This document shows, in pieces, positions 12,146 to 24,668 of a DNA stretch of 64,000 bases. Under the pieces are notes generated by a model, which was given only the letters and a program-made list of their open reading frames with translations, did no database searches and had not been told where the DNA came from. This stretch comes from Sambucus nigra (lineage: Eukaryota > Streptophyta > Magnoliopsida > Dipsacales > Adoxaceae): contig OX422207.1 in NCBI GenBank assembly GCA_949130495.1, positions 788,072,384 to 788,136,383 on the forward strand, read 5' to 3'. Position numbers and translations under genes: made by a program. The number at the start of each line of letters is the position of its first letter. Positions within the stretch are counted from its first letter, which is position 1.

Positions 12146-13227
12146 AAAGTTATTCAAATTGCAACCGCCAAGGCTCATTGAGGGTGGACCTTTGCATAAT
12201 CTCGTGCGGATGGATACTAGAACTGACATTGATAAGAATAATCTCATAATCATTGGTTTAAAAAATTAGTTAATGAATTCGACCAATTACATTATTCATT
12301 GTTTTTTAAATGATCAAATACAAAACATACATATATTAAAATATATAATTTTAACTAATATTATATTATTTTGTACTTTTTTTGAATGATGAATCATTCG
12401 TAGTCGCAGATGACGATAAATAAAGAATTCTAAAATGTTAGAAACATTGTTCATCAAATAATTCTCAAACTGGCCAGGTTAATAGGTCAACACAATGTGA
12501 GTTTCGCAGAAAATCTAACAATTATGCCAGCCTAGTTTGGGCACCAGTTTCCCATATTAACATGCAAGACTCAACAAGATGTGATAACATTGTAGGAAAT
12601 AGAACCCGACTGAGAAATAAGGAGCATTACTTAACTTTTGTACTTGTTAATTCATTTCATTTACATTTTGAGCATTTTAATTTGAAATTAGAGTAACTTG
12701 GAAACTTATTTTGTTTTGAAAACTCTCGGGAGGGTCGGTTTATTAGGCTATTTTCTTGTAATTTTTCATCCTGCCATTTCACTTTCAAGCATCTTAATTT
12801 AACCTTATCTTTAAAATTACTAAAAATTGACATCATATAATAATATTATATTACCTAGTTAAGAGTCCTTTAATTGAGAATGTAAAACTTAACATGGTCG
12901 TCCAATTGTTATTATTTACTTATATTGTCAAATTGTTAATATTGAGTTCTTACATATGACACCCGCAAATTTCAATATTTACCCTTAGTTGTCCAAATGC
13001 ACGAAATATATTTTTTTGGCACGCTATGTAGGACAATGCCAATATCCATTGATAATGTTAGAGAGTGTTATATCAAGATCAAATTATCATATCATATAGA
13101 TTGTAGCTCTATAGTCTCAGCCCTCACAAACACAATGGTAAATGATCTATGTAGAAGAAACCTACACCTTTGAATAGGCAATCTTTTGGAAACCGATAAA
13201 AAAACAATGGAAGACTTATTATTATGA
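12146..13227. other. AT-rich spacer between Tat-like RT and LINE tail (left arm)
   Basis: About 1.1 kb without a recognised domain. It should contain the 5' truncation point of the Tat-like element and the insertion site of the LINE, whose T-run (reverse of its poly-A tail) starts at 13,228. Neither a gag region nor a tRNA primer binding site was found here. Confidence 0.5.
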
Positions 13228-13611
13228 TTTTTTTGTTGTTGAAATGCTAATATATTAAAATAAAGGTAAAAATCCTAGAGATACAAGCACATGCCCAAAT
13301 TAAATATTGCACACAAATAAGACCAAACAACGGCCCATACCACACCAATACCCCACATCCTAACAAAAAAAACATAATGGAAAAACAAAGTATCCGAACA
13401 ACCCACATACATCACCCAACCCAAGCCTACCATAACTAACCCGTGAACTCTAGAACACAGTACATAAGACCAAACAACCCACAATGTGGATTTCCATAGA
13501 GGCTCACACCCCACTTGTACATCCATCGGACATATCCATACTAGAAACATAACACACTTCAACATTGTCGATCGCTTTCTACTATGAGACCAAAATGGAG
13601 AAAATCAAAAC

Positions 13612-14727
13612 TAGGGGTGTAAAAGAATATTCAAAAATCCGAATTCGTCCGATATCTGAGTCCAAATTTTGCGGATATTTATCTGAAAAAATGGATATGG
13701 ATACGAATATGGATAGTGTGTTAAAATATTCGGGAAAACAGATACAGATGTGGATAGTATGTGTATCCAACATGGATAATCCATGTCCGAAGTGTAGTAT
13801 CCATATTTACGCATATCCGTTTTTCGGATATCTGCATCCGTATTGTTTTATAACAATAACTTATTATTAGTATTAGTTATATATAATTTTTCTTTATAAT
13901 ATTTATTATATGTAATGTAAAACATAACTATATAACATAAAAATGTTAATCATCACTTTTCACTCATTTAAAAAAAAATACTTTCTAAAAAATTAAAAGA
14001 TAATAAATGGCTTGCAATGAAAAAAAAAAGGAAAAAAAAAGAGAAAGGAAACATTAGAAAAAAACAAAAAGCGAACAAAAAAACTTGAACAAAACATTTG
14101 ATCTAAAGCCTTTCTTTTTCATTTTACCCATTTTTCCCTCCTCCTTGATTTTCAGCTCACACTCTCTTCTCCAAACCTTCCCTCTACTGGCAACTTAGTA
14201 AGATCCTCCCTCCCATCCCTCTCTCAACCACTCCCCCCCCCTCCACACACCACACATGCACAAGAACTTACAACACATACACACCCACACTACAAAACAC
14301 ACAAGCGTACAAAACAACACACACACGTACACAACAACAAACACACAAATGCATACAGTAATACACATGCACAGAGATGCACACAACAACTGTTAGGGAT
14401 AAATTATTTATTTTCATTTCTAAGTTGTTGGTCATGAAATGGTATATCAATTTGTTAATTCTAAATTATTGATTCAAAATAGATCGAACTTGATTTTTTA
14501 TACAGTAGTATTGATATTACATGTTAAAAGAGGCAAGTCAGTAGCAATGGATAAGTAATGTAAATGAATACCGATATTATCCGAATCCATGGAATCCGAG
14601 AGGATATGGATAGTTGTTTTTACTATCCGGGCGGATACAGATATGGATACGGATAGTGCATCCAGATAGAGGATACGGATATGGATAGCATGGTATTCAC
14701 TATGTATCCACCCGTTTACCACTCCTA
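13612..14727. mobile_element. hAT-like non-autonomous DNA transposon with 8-bp TSD (left arm)
   Basis: The 1,116-bp element has short inverted ends, TAGGGGTGTAAAAG on the left and TAGGAGTGGTAAACG (reverse complement) on the right. It is flanked by the perfect 8-bp target-site duplication ATCAAAAC (13,604-13,611 and 14,728-14,735), diagnostic of the hAT superfamily. Both subterminal regions are dense in GGATAT/ATATCC words, possible transposase-binding sites. The middle is low-complexity (CA-rich, C9 tract) with no transposase. Confidence 0.88.
14233..14241. repeat. C9 tract (left arm)
   Basis: A run of nine C inside the hAT-like element. The mirror in the right arm has 17 G, the largest length difference between the arms. 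Confidence 0.9.
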
Positions 14728-17700
14728 ATCAAAACCGATTCTTCACATTACAATTTCCATCTTAAACCTCAACCAAGAACCCTAGAACCAACCCATAACC
14801 TCCAAGACTATGAATTTAATAAATAAACAAGCCATGGAATATCCTTCATACCCACTACACACCCTCTTCAAAGATAAAGAAAATAACCCACTTCACATAC
14901 AATTCTAAACTATCAAAATCACTCACCAACAACCACAAAAGCCGAAACTAATACAAGAATGATCTCACACCTCAGGCATGCCAAACCAAGATTTTAGAGA
15001 AGAGATGTCTTGAAGAACACTCACATTCAAGGAGAAAAACAAAACCTGATTACCACAGATCGTTCAGAATAATACTAGGATAGGCGAAACCAAAAAATTG
15101 CTGATCCAGAGTAAAATCTAGTGGAAATACTAAGAGAAATTGCAGATCGGCTAAAAAACTCTACCTTCATTTTCTAAGTATCAATAATCCTTTATATGAG
15201 AAAATTTCTTCACTATCATGTTTATATTTAACTACAAGTCACGTCAACATACTATAACTGAATCAACTGAGGATAAGCCTGGACTAATCTTTCAATACTT
15301 GATCTAAAATACTCCAACCTCTTATCACTTCCCAAAACATTCTACATCTTCTAAGTTTAGGCCATTTACAAACAACATTTAGAACAATGGTCTCAATTTT
15401 CAGATAAATGGCTTCTTCACTACATCGCAAATTATTAAAAATTATATTACTTCTTTCCCTCCAAATATTGTAAATGGTCACCAAAAAACAAGTTTGATAT
15501 CCTTTATTAAGAAATAATACTCCATTCTTTGATATCAAGATGACTTCTTCCTCGAAATTCTAACATTTCTTCTTATACTTCTATTTTGAAAAGCTTCATT
15601 CCAAATATGATTTGAAAAAACAAATTAAAAAATATATATGGTTCCTTTTGTCCGCCTGAGTATCACATAGAACATAAATCTCATTATTTTTGTGTCCCTG
15701 CTTATGCAACTTACACCTAATCCAAATTCTCTTCAAACACACAAACCATATAATAAAGCAGACTTAGGAATTATTTTAGAGAACCACACATCCTCACTCC
15801 ATCCAACTATAGGCTTCATTGGTCTAAGATCGTCATAAGTGTCTTTAGAGTTATAACTTCCAGAGATATCCCAAGACACATAATCATCAATACCAAGTTG
15901 TAAAATAATAGTAGTATTAATCATTTCAGCAAGGTCAATAAAAATGGGAATAGAAAAAAACCACCCATGTTCATTTATAAACTCATTAGACTTAGCTTTA
16001 ACAATGTTGGTTACATCATAAGCAATTCTCAAAACCATAAGCCTACATAAAAAGAACCCTTCTCATGCCAATTTTAAATTCAAATATTAGTATTCTTACC
16101 ATAAAAAATATGTTATTTAATTATCCCTCTAGTAACCTCTGTCAATTTACATAATTTCCTCCTGTCCATGAACTGTTATTTCCCACTCTAGGAGTCCATA
16201 TAGACTCATATTGTTTCTAGACAAAATGTATCCACTTAACCCATAGAGATTCCTTTTTTATGGGAAAATGCCATAAATTTCTAAGCATACAAGCTCTATT
16301 CCAAATATAATATCTTTTACATCCACTCCTATCAAAATAAAGATTCTGAGAATTTATTCAATATATAAAATAATCCTTTTGGAACATAAATGACCAATTG
16401 GACTCTTCCATCATAAGATATCCCTCTATTAGTCCACCCCTTAGTCTTCTTAGTCAATTTATCCATCAAAATTTTACAGTCCTAAACTCGAAGTCTAGAA
16501 GAGAGGAACCCTAGGTATTTGATAAGGAGAACATCTAACTTCATACTTCTCAGCTCACTTAATATGCCTTCAGTATCTTCATCAAATCCGATAACAAAAA
16601 TTTCAAATTTGGTTTTATTAGGACTCAACCCAAACATGTCCATTAATTCGTCCAAGACTTTATCAATTATCCTTACGGAACATTCAGCTAATTTAGCAAC
16701 AACAATTAGGTCATCAACAAACATAACATGGGAAATATTTAAGTGATAACAATTACGAGTCAAATACACATTTTCTAACTTCATCATCAATCAACCCCTA
16801 GAATAATTCCATAACAAGAAGAAAAAAATAAGGAGATATATGATCACCATGCATTCATCTAATAGTACCTATAAAACTCCCATTAACTCAACAATCCACA
16901 TAAATATCATAGGCTGTAGTTTGAACAAACTCCAAAATCCAATTTGTAACCATATCACGGAATTGCATGATTTTCAAAACATCCCTGATCTAACACCATT
17001 GCACATAATCATAGTTTTTCATTATATCAATATTGATAGAACATCTAGGATCTCCATTAACTTACGCATCAAAAGAACCTTATCAAAAATATTTTTTCCA
17101 TGAAGAAAGATTGCCTATTATTAACAGGATGAGGGATTATGTTCTTAAATTTTATCACCAAAACACTAGAAATGATTTTATAATTGGTATTGCAACATGA
17201 CGTAAGTCTAGAATCTTTCAAAGTAATAGTATCATTACATTGAGGGATGAGGTTAATAATGGTACTATTGCATTCTCTTAAAATTCCTCCATTCTTAAAA
17301 AAAAATCAACACGACTTTAGTTAATCTTCCCCAATAACATCCCAATTCTCTTTAAATAATCTAGCATTATAACTAATCAAGAATAAGGGAATTTTAGGAT
17401 TAATATAAAAAATGGATTCTTTAATCTCCTCATTTGTCAACTCCACCTTCAATTTATCTTTGATCTCCTCATTTACCCAACTATTCTTAATGTTCTCCAG
17501 CCTTCTTATAGAACTTTTATTATTATTCACATTATATCCCAATAAGCTAGAAACGAACCAATAGCTTAACCATGGACTTCATTCTTCCATGTATGAACTA
17601 TTTCATCCTCATCTTTAATATTATTTTTTTCTACTAAGTATGACTCCTAACGTTTTTTTTATGAAAGTAAGCTATATTTTTATCCCCCCAACTCCAACCA

Positions 17701-17960
17701 TTGAACTCTAGATTTCAGTCTATTAAATTCTTTCTCGATAATCATCAATTCCAAGTAATAAATTTGACAATTTCTCCTAGCAAGAACGAAATCTTTATTT
17801 CCTTTATTACTTATCAACATCTGCCGGATTAAGTCAAATTCCTCCCTTTATTTTTTACTCTAAGAGATATATTGGTAAACCATTTTGAATTAAGCTTCCT
17901 AAACTCTCTGTTCATCAATTTGTATCTTTTAAAAAAAAAATAGCACTAGTCTCTCCTTGA

Positions 17961-18774
17961 AAATGCATTATAGAGTTATCTAGTTATATACTCAAATGTA
18001 GAGTTCGTAGATTAGGTCACCCATGAGCCAAATTAGATTTAATCCAATTTTATCTTGATTAATTAGGTGAAACTAAACATGCAAGATATACGATCTAAAT
18101 GGAATTGAAACAAACAAGCCACAACAGAGGATATGAGGAAAAAAATCCTTTCGGGAAAACTATTTTTCAATAATGGTGCAACTAGTTACTATAGAATGAC
18201 ACAAACATATAGACTTAAAATCCACTAGGTATTGCAGTTATGTCTCCCTCCCTTGTTGTTGACAAAAAGCGATGTAGATACAACAGTGCCCCACGACAAG
18301 CTCCACTTTTCCCGATGTCTAGTGATCATCTTTAGGAAATTATTTTACTATCATTAGTAGTGAAGAATCAGCAGTGAAAAATTAACTCCACATGGATATG
18401 AACTTGCGTTATGCTCATCTAGGTTTGATAAACTGATTCACAAAATGTCAAAAGGGCATGTATTTAGAAAAATAAAGTGTTTGGTATAGCTAGGGTTTAG
18501 AGACCCTTGGGATATGTATGGAAAAATAATATTTTCCAAAAGTCCTATAAAACATGATCCCATTACCTCTTTATATAAATAAAACACATGTATCGAGGCA
18601 ACACATTTTTTTAGGTAATTTATTAGAATACAAATATGAGTTTATTCGAACGAAACTGTATAACTCGTTCGAACCAAAAACAAACACATTCGAACGAACA
18701 ACTCATGTTGTTCTAACCAACATTTGCCTAGCTTCAAATGAAATTTGATCTGCTAAACAAGAAACTTCGGTTGA
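17961..18774 (+). mobile_element. LTR-like segment at the inner end of the left arm
   Basis: The sequence has the general make-up of a plant LTR: a compact, mixed-composition upstream part, then CCTATAAAAC (18,544) and a strong TATA box (TATATAAAT, 18,572-18,580), then TTCGAACGA-type words at 18,645, 18,666 and 18,688. It is cut at 18,774 by the palindrome junction. Its element family is not established; overall layout resembles the segment at 37,897-39,350, which has the same palindromic word. Confidence 0.45.
18572..18580 (+). promoter_or_regulatory. TATA box pointing into the palindrome spacer (left)
   Basis: TATATAAAT in a T/C-rich context, about 195 bases before the spacer. Transcription from it would cross the spacer and continue into the inverted right arm, giving a hairpin RNA. 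The promoter call rests on sequence only. Confidence 0.5.
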
Positions 18775-19113
18775 ATTTATCGAAGACTTATTTTAGTTTG
18801 GAATTTTTCATTACACCTCATTTCACCATCATGTACATTCTCAAGACTTCAATCGAAGACAATTTAGAGACCGAATGCAAAAATCAAAGATCGAAGAGTT
18901 GAGATCGTCATTAAATTTATCGAAGATAGTATATGAGATTGATTTTGTGTGAACATTTTATCGAGTGGTATTTGTAAAGTGTTTGTTTTTATAAAACTGT
19001 TTAAGGGATGTTTTTAAAAGTTTTTCAAAGAAAAATATTTTATATTTTTAAGTCGTTTGAACTAATTTTGTGTCTTAGTTCGAACGAGTTATAGAACGAA
19101 CTTCAATCAAACA
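18775..19113. other. Unique spacer (loop) of the palindrome
   Basis: These 339 bases are the only part of 1-37,896 without a mirror copy. The spacer contains four TCGAAGA words (18,780, 18,853, 18,891, 18,920), and the 13-mer AATTTATCGAAGA occurs at both 18,774 and 18,914. Its right part (about 19,050-19,100) carries TTCGAACGA-type words that continue the motif series of the adjacent right arm, while its left part does not. This suggests the right arm plus spacer is the original sequence and the left arm is the added inverted copy. No coding signal is seen. Confidence 0.9.
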
Positions 19114-19926
19114 TCAACCGAAGTTTCTTGTTTAGCAGATCAAATTTCATTTGAAGCTAGGCAAATGTTGGTTAGAACAACATGATTTGTTCGTTCGAAT
19201 GTGTTTGTTTTTGGTTCGAACGAGTTATACAGTTTCGTTCGAATAAACTCATATTTGTATTCTAATAAATTACCTAAAAAAATGTGTTGCCTAGATACAT
19301 GTGTTTTATTTATATAAAGAGGTAATGGGATCATGTTTTATAGGACTTTTGGAAAATATTATTTTTCCATACATATCCCAAGGGTCTCTAAACCCTAGCT
19401 ATACCAAACACTTTATTTTTCTAAATACATGCCCTTTTGACATTTTGTGAATCAGTTTATCAAACCTAGATGAGCATAACGCAAGTTCATATCCATGTGG
19501 AGTTAATTTTTCACTGCTGATTCTTCACTACTAATGATAGTAAAATAATTTCCTAAAGATGATCACTAGACATCGGGAAAAGTGGAGCTTGTCGTGGGGC
19601 ACTGTTGTATCTACATCGCTTTTTGTCAACAACAAGGGAGGGAGACATAACTGCAATACCTAGTGGATTTTAAGTCTATATGTTTGTGTCATTCTATAGT
19701 AACTAGTTGCACCATTATTGAAAAATAGTTTTCCCGAAAGGATTTTTTTCCTCATATCCTCTGTTATGGCTTGTTTGTTTCAATTCGATTTAGATCGTAT
19801 ATCTTGCATGTTTAGTTTCACCTAATTAATCAAGATAAAATTGGATTAAATCTAATTTGGCTCATGGGTGACCTAATCTACGAACTCTACATTTGAGTAT
19901 ATAACTAGATAACTCTATAATGCATT
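19114..19926 (-). mobile_element. LTR-like segment at the inner end of the right arm
   Basis: Mirror of 17,961-18,774, with a handful of substitutions (for example at 19,292 and near 19,185). On this side the TTCGAACGA words run on into the spacer (19,079-19,087), so this copy looks like the continuous, original LTR-like sequence. Confidence 0.45.
19308..19316 (-). promoter_or_regulatory. TATA box pointing into the palindrome spacer (right)
   Basis: Exact mirror of 18,572-18,580 on the minus strand. The two putative promoters are convergent and about 730 bases apart. Confidence 0.5.
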
Positions 19927-22900
19927 TTCAAGGAGAGACTAGTGCTATTTTTTTTTAAAAGATACAAATTGATGAACAGAGAGTTTAGGAAGCTTAATTC
20001 AAAATGGTTTACCAATATATCTCTTAGAGTAAAAAATAAAGGGAGGAATTTGACTTAATCCGGCAGATGTTGATAAGTAATAAAGGAAATAAAGATTTCG
20101 TTCTTGCTAGGAGAAATTGTCAAATTTATTACTTGGAATTGATGATTATCGAGAAAGAATTTAATAGACTGAAATCTAGAGTTCAATGGTTGGAGTTGGG
20201 GGGATAAAAATATAGCTTACTTTCATAAAAAAAACGTTAGGAGTCATACTTAGTAGAAAAAAATAATATTAAAGATGAGGATGAAATAGTTCATACATGG
20301 AAGAATGAAGTCCATGGTTAAGCTATTGGTTCGTTTCTAGCTTATTGGGATATAATGTGAATAATAATAAAAGTTCTATAAGAAGGCTGGAGAACATTAA
20401 GAATAGTTGGGTAAATGAGGAGATCAAAGATAAATTGAAGGTGGAGTTGACAAATGAGGAGATTAAAGAATCCATTTTTTATATTAATCCTAAAATTCCC
20501 TTATTCTTGATTAGTTATAATGCTAGATTATTTAAAGAGAATTGGGATGTTATTGGGGAAGATTAACTAAAGTCGTGTTGATTTTTTTTTAAGAATGGAG
20601 GAATTTTAAGAGAATGCAATAGTACCATTATTAACCTCATCCCTCAATGTAATGATACTATTACTTTGAAAGATTCTAGACTTACGTCATGTTGCAATAC
20701 CAATTATAAAATCATTTCTAGTGTTTTGGTGATAAAATTTAAGAACATAATCCCTCATCCTGTTAATAATAGGCAATCTTTCTTCATGGAAAAAATATTT
20801 TTGATAAGGTTCTTTTGATGCGTAAGTTAATGGAGATCCTAGATGTTCTATCAATATTGATATAATGAAAAACTATGATTATGTGCAATGGTGTTAGATC
20901 AGGGATGTTTTGAAAATCATGCAATTCCGTGATATGGTTACAAATTGGATTTTGGAGTTTGTTCAAACTACAGCCTATGATATGTATGTGGATTGTTGAG
21001 TTAATGGAAGTTTTATAGGTACTATTAGATGAATGCATGGTGATCATATATCTCCTTATTTTTTTCTTCTTGTTATGGAATTATTCTAGGGGTTGATTGA
21101 TGATGAAGTTAGAAAATGTGTATTTGACTCGTAATTGTTATCACTTAAATATTTCCCATGTTATGTTTGTTGATGACCTAATTGTTGTTGCTAAATTAGC
21201 TGAATGTTCCGTAAGGATAATTGATAAAGTCTTGGACGAATTAATGGACATGTTTGGGTTGAGTCCTAATAAAACCAAATTTGAAATTTTTGTTATCGGA
21301 TTTGATGAAGATACTGAAGGCATATTGAGTGAGCTGAGAAGTATGAAGTTAGATGTTCTCCTTATCAAATACCTAGGGTTCCTCTCTTCTAGACTTCGAG
21401 TTTAGGACTGTAAAATTTTGATGGATAAATTGACTAAGAAGACTAAGGGGTGGACTAATAGAGGGATATCTTATGATGGAAGAGTCCAATTGGTCATTTA
21501 TGTTCCAAAAGGATTATTTTATATATTGAATAAATTCTCAGAATCTTTATTTTGATAGGAGTGGATGTAAAAGATATTATATTTGGAATAGAGCTTGTAT
21601 GCTTAGAAATTTATGGCATTTTCCCATAAAAAAGTAATCTCTATGGGTTAAGTGGATACATTTTGTCTAGAAACAATATGAGTCTATATGGACTCCTAGA
21701 GTGGGAAATAACAGTTCATGGACAGGAGGAAATTATGTAAATTGACAGAGGTTACTAGAGGGATAATTAAATAACATATTTTTTATGGTAAGAATACTAA
21801 TATTTGAATTTAAAATTAGCATGAGAAGGGTTCTTTTTATGTAGGCTTATGGTTTTGAGAATTGCTTATGATGTAACCAACATTGTTAAAGCTAAGTCTA
21901 ATGAGTTTATAAATGAACATGGGTGGTTTTTTTCTATTCCCATTTTTATTGACCTTGCTGAAATGATTAATACTACTATTATTTTACAACTTGGTATTGA
22001 TGATTATGTGTCTTGGGATATCTCTAGAAGTTATAACTCTAAAGACACTTATGACGATCTTAGACCAATGAAGCCTATAGTTGGATGGAGTGAGGATGTG
22101 TGGTTCTCTAAAATAATTCCTAAGTCTGCTTTATTATATGGTTTGTGTGTTTGAAGAGAATTTGGATTAGGTGTAAGTTGCATAAGCAGGGACACAAAAA
22201 TAATGAGATTTATGTTCTATGTGATACTCAGGCGGACAAAAGGAACGATATATATTTTTTAATTTGTTTTTTCAAATCATATTTGGAATGAAGCTTTTCA
22301 AAATAGAAGTATAAGAAGAAATGTTAGAATTTCGAGGAAGAAGTCATCTTGATATCAAAGAATGGAGTATTATTTCTTAATAAAGGATATCAAACTTGTT
22401 TTTTGGTGACCATTTACAATATTTGGAGGGAAAGAAGTAATATAATTTTTAATAATTTGCGATGTAGTGAAGAAGCCATTTATCTGAAAATTGAGACCAT
22501 TGTTCTAAATGTTGTTTGTAAATGGCCTAAACTTAGAAGATGTAGAATGTTTTGGGAAGTGATACGAGGTTGGAGTATTTTAGATCAAGTATTGAAAGAT
22601 TAGTCCAGGCTTATCCTCAATTGATTCAGTTATAGTATGTTGACGTGACTTGTAGTTAAATATAAACATGATAGTGAAGAAATTTTCTCATATAAAGGAT
22701 TATTGATACTTAGAAAATGAAGGTAGAGTTTTTTAGCCGATCTGCAATTTCTCTTAGTATTTCCACTAGATTTTACTCTGGATCAGCAATTTTTTGGTTT
22801 CACCTATCCTAGTATTATTCTGAACGATCTGTGGTAATCAGGTTTTGTTTTTCTCCTTGAATGTGAGTGTTCTTCAAGACATCTCTTCTCTAAAATCTTG

Positions 22901-23159
22901 GTTTGGCATGCCTGAGGTGTGAGATCATTCTTGTATTAGTTTCGGCTTTTGTGGTTGTTGGTGAGTGATTTTGATAGTTTAGAATTGTATGTGAAGTGGG
23001 TTATTTTCTTTATCTTTGAAGAGGGTGTGTAGTGGGTATGAAGGATATTCCATGGCTTGTTTATTTATTAAATTGATAGTCTTGGAGGTTATGGGTTGGT
23101 TCTAGGGTTCTTGGTTGAGGTTTAAGATGGAAATTGTAATGTGAAGAATGGGTTTTGAT

Positions 23160-24284
23160 TAGGAGTGGTAAACGGGTGGATACATAGTGAATACCATGCT
23201 ATCCATATCCGTATCCTCTATCTGGATGTACTATCCGTATCCATATCTGTATCCGCCCTGATAATAAAAACAACTATCCATATCCTCTCGGATTCCATGG
23301 ATTCGGATAATATCGGTATTCATTTACATTACTTATCCATTGCTACTGACTTGCCTCTTTTAACATGTAATATCAATACTACTGTATAAAAAATCAAGTT
23401 CGATCTATTTTGAATCAATAATTTAGAATTAACAAATTGATATACCATTTCATGACCAACAACTTAGAAATGAAAATAAATAATTTAGCCCTAACAGTTG
23501 TTGTGTGCATCTCTGTGCATGTGTATTACTGTATGCATTTGTGTGTTTGTTGTTGTGTACGTGTGTGTGTTGTTTTGTACGCTTGTGTGTTTTGTAGTGT
23601 GGGTGTGTATGTGTTGTAAGTTCTTGTGCATGTGTGGTGTGTGGAGGGGGGGGGGGGGGGGGAGTGGTTGAGAGAGGGATGGGAGGGAGGATCTTACTAA
23701 GTTGCCAGTAGAGGGAAGGTTTGGAGAAGAGAGTGTGAGCTGAAAATCAAGGAGGAGCGAAAAATGGGTAAAATGAAAAAGAAAGGCTTTAGATCAAATG
23801 TTTTGTTCAAGTTTTTTTGTTCGCTTTTTGTTTTTTTCTAATGTTTCCTTTCTCTTTTTTTTTTCCTTTTTTTTTCATTTCAAGCCATTTATTATCTTTT
23901 AATTTTTTAGAAAGTATTTTTTTTTTAAATGAGTGAAAAGTGATGATTAACATTTTTATGTTATATAGTTATGTTTTACATTACATATAATAAATATTAT
24001 AAAGAAAAATTATATATAACTAATACTAATAATAAGTTATTGTTATAAAACAATACGGATGGAGATATCCGAAAAACGGAAATGCGTAAATATGGATACT
24101 ACACTTCGGACATGGATTATCCATGTTGGATACACATACTATCCACATCTGTATCTGTTTTCCCGAATATTTTAACACACTATCCATATTCGTATCCATA
24201 TCCATTTTTTCGGATAAATATCCGCAAAATTTGGACTCAGATATCGGACGAATTCGGATTTTTGAATATTCTTTTACACCCCTA
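23160..24284. mobile_element. hAT-like non-autonomous DNA transposon with 8-bp TSD (right arm)
   Basis: Mirror of 13,612-14,727. The target-site duplication is GTTTTGAT (23,152-23,159 and 24,285-24,292). At 1,125 bp it is 9 bases longer, mostly because of the G17 tract. It lies inside the 3' untranslated part of the LINE, so it inserted after the LINE and before the palindrome formed. Confidence 0.88.
23646..23662. repeat. G17 tract (right arm)
   Basis: Seventeen G in a row; the left arm has nine. Either replication slippage after duplication or an assembly or base-calling effect. Confidence 0.9.
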
Positions 24285-24668
24285 GTTTTGATTTTCTCCA
24301 TTTTGGTCTCATAGTAGAAAGCGATCGACAATGTTGAAGTGTGTTATGTTTCTAGTATGGATATGTCCGATGGATGTACAAGTGGGGTGTGAGCCTCTAT
24401 GGAAATCCACATTGTGGGTTGTTTGGTCTTATGTACTGTGTTCTAGAGTTCACGGGTTAGTTATGGTAGGCTTGGGTTGGGTGATGTATGTGGGTTGTTC
24501 GGATACTTTGTTTTTCCATTATTTTTTTTTTGTTAGGATGTGGGGTATTGGTGTGGTATGGGCCGTTGTTTGGTCTTATTTGTGTGCAATATTTAATTTG
24601 GGCATGTGCTTGTATCTCTAGGATTTTTACCTTTATTTTAATATATTAGCATTTCAACAACAAAAAAA

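Larger units (their letters stand above)
13228..17960 (-). mobile_element. L1-type LINE, 5'-truncated and decayed (left arm)
   Basis: Read on the minus strand. A region before the RT has the LINE pattern around KSRVQWLELG. The RT core shows KNGGILRECNSTIINLIPQ and the catalytic FVDDLIV at 16,710-16,721, the L1-type equivalent of FADD. Downstream is the region with YNIWRERSNIIF (15,284-15,538), as in the C-terminal part of plant L1 ORF2. A 3' untranslated tail ends in a 7-base A tract (seen as T7 at 13,228-13,234). Stops and frameshifts are frequent. Endonuclease and ORF1 are absent; the 5' end near 17,960 gives way to an LTR-like segment. A hAT-like element sits in its 3' part. Confidence 0.8.
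1..18774. repeat. Left arm of giant inverted repeat (palindrome)
   Basis: This 18.8-kb block is the reverse complement of 19,114-37,896. A position x maps to about 37,897 minus x at the outer end and 37,888 minus x at the inner end, so the arms differ in length by only 9 bases. Mirrored coding fragments are identical or differ by a few residues; about 30 amino-acid differences over some 2,000 codons suggests roughly 0.5-1% nucleotide divergence (hand comparison, not an alignment). The inner boundary is sharp: identity ends at 18,774 with the bases TTGA. The outer boundary is not visible because the arm continues to base 1 of the window, so the true arm may be longer. The arm holds nested, already decayed transposable elements described separately. 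Confidence 0.97.
19927..24668 (+). mobile_element. L1-type LINE, 5'-truncated and decayed (right arm)
   Basis: Mirror of the left-arm LINE, here on the plus strand. The pre-RT region is at about 20,130-20,200, RT at about 20,440-21,405 with FVDDLIV at 21,166-21,177, the YNIWRERSNIIF region at 22,349-22,603, and the 3' A tract at 24,662-24,668. Stops are shared with the left copy, so decay came before the duplication. Small differences include G/R in DIS-SYN near 22,025 and S/P and H/N changes near 21,000. Confidence 0.8.

Noticed and set aside
13275..13565. 96-codon frame (both arms) as a membrane protein
   Set aside because: It lies in the 3' untranslated region of the LINE; the hydrophobic look comes from GT-rich DNA.
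14195..14450. Cysteine/valine-rich frames as small secreted proteins
   Set aside because: They translate the CA-rich low-complexity centre of the hAT-like element.
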